64,000 nt of DNA, taken from positions 1 to 64,000 of the forward strand of contig CAYXDO010000001.1 in assembly GCA_964463485.1 (NCBI GenBank), read 5' to 3'. This document shows, piece by piece, positions 61,383 through 64,000 of the stretch. A model generated the notes under the pieces. The model had not been told where the DNA came from and ran no database searches. It saw only the letters and a list, made by a program, of their open reading frames with translations. Source of the stretch: CAYXDO01 sp964463485. GTDB taxonomy: Bacteria; Myxococcota; Kuafuiibacteriia; Kuafuiibacteriales; Kuafuiibacteriaceae. The first letter of the stretch is position 1. Each line of letters opens with the position of its first letter. The translations under genes were made by a program, and so were the position numbers.

Positions 61383-62554
61383 CCGATCGCAGCCTCGATT
61401 GCTGACTTGAGACCTTCGCCAAAACGGCGGGTCGTCCAGTGGGTCGAAATCTCTCTGGAGCGCGCGCCCAGCTCCGCCAGGCGGGTGCTCGGCAGGCTCG
61501 CAATCGTCCGCAACGCTCGCTCGAGAGCGTCCACGTCATGGGGATCGAAGAGGATGCCGTTGGCTCCATCTTCGACGAGCTCGAAGCGTGCTCCGACCGC
61601 GCGCGAGGCGAGCACAGGCAGACCGACCGACACGGCTTCGTTCACGACGAGGCCCCAAGGTTCTGAGATGGCGGGGTGCACGAACGCGGCGGCCAGGCCG
61701 TAGTAGGTCGGGAGCTCGTCGTACTGGAGAAAGCCGGGCCACCGAACGTCGCCGAGCCCGAGCTCCGACGCGAGCGACTTCCACTCCGTCTCTGCCTCCC
61801 CGCTTCCGGAGATCACCAAACTCCAGCTCGGGTGCTCGCGCCTGAGCCGAGCAAAGGCGCGCAGCAAGGAGCCGACGTTCTTCCGAGCGATGAAGCGGGT
61901 GTTGGCGAAAAAGTAGTGCTCGGGAAGTCCGAGCTGCCTTCGAAGCTCGGGTGCGTTGGCCCGCGCCCGAGCCGCTCCGGCCGCGAAGTGCTCGTTGTCC
62001 ACGGCGTCGTAGCCCTTGAAGATCCGATCTCTCGGGAGCCCGAGCGCCGCGGCATACGTGACGTGAGGCTCGCCTCCGACGAGGCCTGCGTCGAAGCGAC
62101 CTACCACCGCCGACTTCACGCGCTCGGACCAGAACCCGCTCCCCGCAACGAAAGTCTCAGACATCAAGATCGCGACTCTGCGGCGCGCCCGACACCATGC
62201 GAGCGCCGTGAGCGCTTCCGGCATCGCCCACCCGTTGATCGCAACGGCGCCCGGATCGAGCTTCGTCAGCGTCTCCACGACGCGACGAGCGATCTCCGAG
62301 CGCGTCAACTGGCCGTAGTTCGAGTCTCGAAAGAGCGTGTGGCGATCGGTCGAGCCATCGCCTTCGATCACCTTCCAGCGGTATTCCGGATCCTCTCGCG
62401 CGACCTCGAGCCCATGCACCTCGAGCCCTTGGGCGCCTAGCACTTCCCTGGCTCCTCTCAGGCGCGCCAGGTGGTACGGCCCAAACCGCTGCCAGATCAC
62501 CGCGACCCGCGGCGACCGGAGCTTGTCAGGTCGAAGGCTTGCGCGCGCGAACAT
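61379..62554 (-). CDS. Glycosyltransferase family 4 (or related GT-B)
   Basis: The start is uncertain. ATG 62554 gives 391 residues and overlaps the methyltransferase end by 29 bp; ATG 62581 is an alternative. The N-terminus proper begins PRVAVIWQRFGPYHLARLRG. Motifs: NTRFIARKNVGSLLRAFARL, LVISGSGEAETEWKSLASEL and EPWGLVVNEAVSVGLPVLAS (E-x7-E). This is the typical donor-binding half of GT4 enzymes. It belongs to the minus-strand sub-operon with a methyltransferase and further transferases. Confidence 0.82.
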   Translation of the reverse strand: MFARASLRPDKLRSPRVAVIWQRFGPYHLARLRGAREVLGAQGLEVHGLEVAREDPEYRWKVIEGDGSTDRHTLFRDSNYGQLTRSEIARRVVETLTKLDPGAVAINGWAMPEALTALAWCRARRRVAILMSETFVAGSGFWSERVKSAVVGRFDAGLVGGEPHVTYAAALGLPRDRIFKGYDAVDNEHFAAGAARARANAPELRRQLGLPEHYFFANTRFIARKNVGSLLRAFARLRREHPSWSLVISGSGEAETEWKSLASELGLGDVRWPGFLQYDELPTYYGLAAAFVHPAISEPWGLVVNEAVSVGLPVLASRAVGARFELVEDGANGILFDPHDVDALERALRTIASLPSTRLAELGARSREISTHWTTRRFGEGLKSAIEAAIG

Positions 62555-63323
62555 AGATGGAGAAAGGGACGGCCGGGTCATCGTCGTCGAAGGGAAGCGC
62601 CGGCAATGACAGCACGAAGACCGGAAAGCCAGCGATCGTTCCAAAGCGCTCCTGGGTGGACTTGATGCGCGAGCTGAAGGCCTGCCGGATCGGGCCTCCG
62701 AGCCCCTCGAAGCCCTCGATCACGAAGCCGATCGGCTCGAGCAAAGCGCGGAAGCTCGCCTGCGTGTAGCCCGCCCTCACGTGCCCGCCGCCTTCATCGA
62801 GATCGAGAGGGAACGTGGCGTTGTACGGATGCTCCGCGTTTGGCGTGGTGAGGTGCAGAATTCCGCCGGGCTCGAGCACGCGGAAGAACGCCTCACAGAC
62901 CCCTTTGTCGTCGCGGATATGCTCGATCACTTCCGTGCAGACGATCTCGTCGAAGGGCCCGATTTCGTCCCTGAGCTTGTCGACCTCCTTGAGGTTCGCC
63001 AATCGAAAGTCGAGCTCGGACGGCGGCACCCGGAGGTGATCGTGGAACAACCGCCGGCAGGAGGTCGCTTCGTGCTCGTGGAACGTGACACCGACGACGC
63101 GATTTCCACGGAGCCAAGCCTGATAGGCCAGCATCCCGTTGCCGCAGCCAGCGTCGAGGACCAGCCGACTGCGATCTCCCCTTCCGAGCTTGGGCGGAAG
63201 GCGCCGGTAGCGGTCTCGGGTGTGGAGGTTCACGCCAGGGAAGAGCAGCCACTTCAACCGCTCCTTGAATTGGTAGCGACGGGCGAGCTCTCCGGCTCGC
63301 GCGTCGAGCGCTCGAGAAATCAC
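62526..63323 (-). CDS. Class I SAM-dependent methyltransferase
   Basis: The product has 265 residues from a GTG that overlaps the upstream stop (GTGA). SAM-binding motif VLDAGCGNGMLAYQAWLRGN (motif I), an acidic residue in VTFHEHEATS, and post-motif IVCTEVIEHIRDDKGVCEAF. This fits O- or N-methyltransferases in polysaccharide loci that decorate sugar residues. The substrate is not known. Confidence 0.85.
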   Translation of the reverse strand: MISRALDARAGELARRYQFKERLKWLLFPGVNLHTRDRYRRLPPKLGRGDRSRLVLDAGCGNGMLAYQAWLRGNRVVGVTFHEHEATSCRRLFHDHLRVPPSELDFRLANLKEVDKLRDEIGPFDEIVCTEVIEHIRDDKGVCEAFFRVLEPGGILHLTTPNAEHPYNATFPLDLDEGGGHVRAGYTQASFRALLEPIGFVIEGFEGLGGPIRQAFSSRIKSTQERFGTIAGFPVFVLSLPALPFDDDDPAVPFSIYVRARKPST

Positions 63324-64000
63324 GATCTTCTCCTCGACAAGGTCTCCGCGGCGGCCGCCGCGAGCCTCTCTCCGTAGCGCGACACGTCGAAGTCTCGCGC
63401 GCGTAACTGGGCCGCTCGGCTCGCTCCCTCGAGGTGAGTCGTGTCCGTCGCGAGCCTGGTGAGGATTTCGGCGATTCGATCGGGCGCGTGCACGGGAACG
63501 ATGAAGCCGGATTCACCGTCGACGATCACATCGGCGGCTCCGGCGTTGGGTGTGGTGATGGGAACGCAGCCGAGCGCCATGGCTTCGAGCACGACCATCC
63601 CAAACGTGTCGCTCACGCTCGGCAGCACCAGCACATCGGCCCAACCCAACAGCCGCGCGAGCTCCCGGCGACCGAGGCGGCCGAGCAGCTCCACCGACGC
63701 CTCGGCCCGCGCGCGACCCGACGACGTCATCGAAATCGCCCCGGCGACCCGCGCCTCGGAGCGACGGATCCCGGCGAGGCTGCAGGCGCGGACGAAATCT
63801 GGAAGCCCTTTGCGCAGCCCATCATCACCGACGAACACGACTCGGAGCCCGCCCGGGGCTCGGGGAGGTCGTGGGAGGAATCGAGCGTCGATGCCGAGCG
63901 GTACGATCACACATCGGTCGGCTGGGCCGCCGGCGCTCACGATCATCCGCCTCAGGAAGCTCGAGTTGCACACGATCGTGTCCGCGGAGCTCCATTCGTT
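63320..64000 (-). CDS. Glycosyltransferase family 4, N-terminus beyond the window
   Basis: The frame stays open to the window edge, and codons beyond the annotated GTG (63973) read WSSADTIVCNSSFLRRM, a typical GT4 linker, so the gene continues outside. The visible C-terminal half has PLGIDARFLPRPPRAPGGLR, LRVVFVGDDGLRKGLPDFVR and SDTFGMVVLEAMALGCVPIT (D/E-x7-E type). Its stop overlaps the methyltransferase start by 4 bp. It is part of the exopolysaccharide cluster. Confidence 0.85.
   Translation of the reverse strand, partial: NEWSSADTIVCNSSFLRRMIVSAGGPADRCVIVPLGIDARFLPRPPRAPGGLRVVFVGDDGLRKGLPDFVRACSLAGIRRSEARVAGAISMTSSGRARAEASVELLGRLGRRELARLLGWADVLVLPSVSDTFGMVVLEAMALGCVPITTPNAGAADVIVDGESGFIVPVHAPDRIAEILTRLATDTTHLEGASRAAQLRARDFDVSRYGERLAAAAAETLSRRRS

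Overview
The window is about 64 kb of GC-rich DNA and looks chromosomal. It suggests a myxobacterium (Myxococcota, probably a Polyangia-type lineage). The evidence is several secreted proteins ending in a Cys-rich motif, a hydrophobic helix and an Arg cluster (MYXO-CTERM-like sorting tails), two large membrane Ser/Thr kinases (one with PEGA repeats), many lipoproteins with CARDB, Ig-like, HYDIN, FG-GAP or beta-helix repeats, and a calpain-like protein. A run of exactly 100 N at 1195-1294 marks an assembly gap inside a repeat-rich gene. No phage, IS element, CRISPR array or replication origin was seen. The taxonomic call is an inference from gene content.

Layout. 1-2.4 kb: the tail of one Asp/Gly-repeat protein, a second repeat lipoprotein broken by the gap, and a hotdog thioesterase. 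2.4-9.9 kb: an OB-fold-like lipoprotein, then a tamA-tamB pair for outer-membrane protein assembly. 10-14.2 kb: a calpain-like lipoprotein, a small conserved protein, two zinc-ribbon proteins and a PPC-like lipoprotein. 14.2-25.9 kb: a minus-strand block of surface proteins (FG-GAP lipoprotein, a 2122-residue CARDB/Ig protein that looks like two fused paralogues, a HYDIN-repeat lipoprotein with a CxxCH motif) and a divergent ArgJ-like protein. 26-28.4 kb: a PEGA Ser/Thr kinase on the plus strand.

28.4-43.8 kb is a long minus-strand block. It holds a second Ser/Thr kinase, small exported proteins, and a compact module: a low-complexity protein with a helical C-terminus, a TPR protein, a Lys-rich small protein, a FliA/WhiG-type sigma factor and a type III secretion inner-rod (SctI)-like protein. 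The rod-like gene overlaps an OmpA-family gene, which in turn overlaps a beta-helix lipoprotein gene. Two sites resembling sigma-28 promoters lie upstream of two module genes. This is the best candidate for an undescribed accessory secretion locus.

44-52 kb is mostly housekeeping: thrS without a TGS domain, a divergent FtsH-like AAA+ protein that has lost its peptidase and ends in a putative Sm/Hfq-like domain, tRNA-Ser(CGA), a NuiA-like protein, an M18 aminopeptidase and a MYXO-CTERM protein. 52.3-64 kb is an exopolysaccharide locus: WecB epimerase, Wza-like export lipoprotein, Wzy-like polymerase, Wzc-like tyrosine autokinase, four glycosyltransferases and a methyltransferase, running off the right edge.

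A short palindromic element occurs three times, each just downstream of a minus-strand stop codon and in the same orientation relative to that gene. A 19-bp tandem array, a 10-bp tandem array and an interrupted inverted repeat occupy the larger intergenic spaces.
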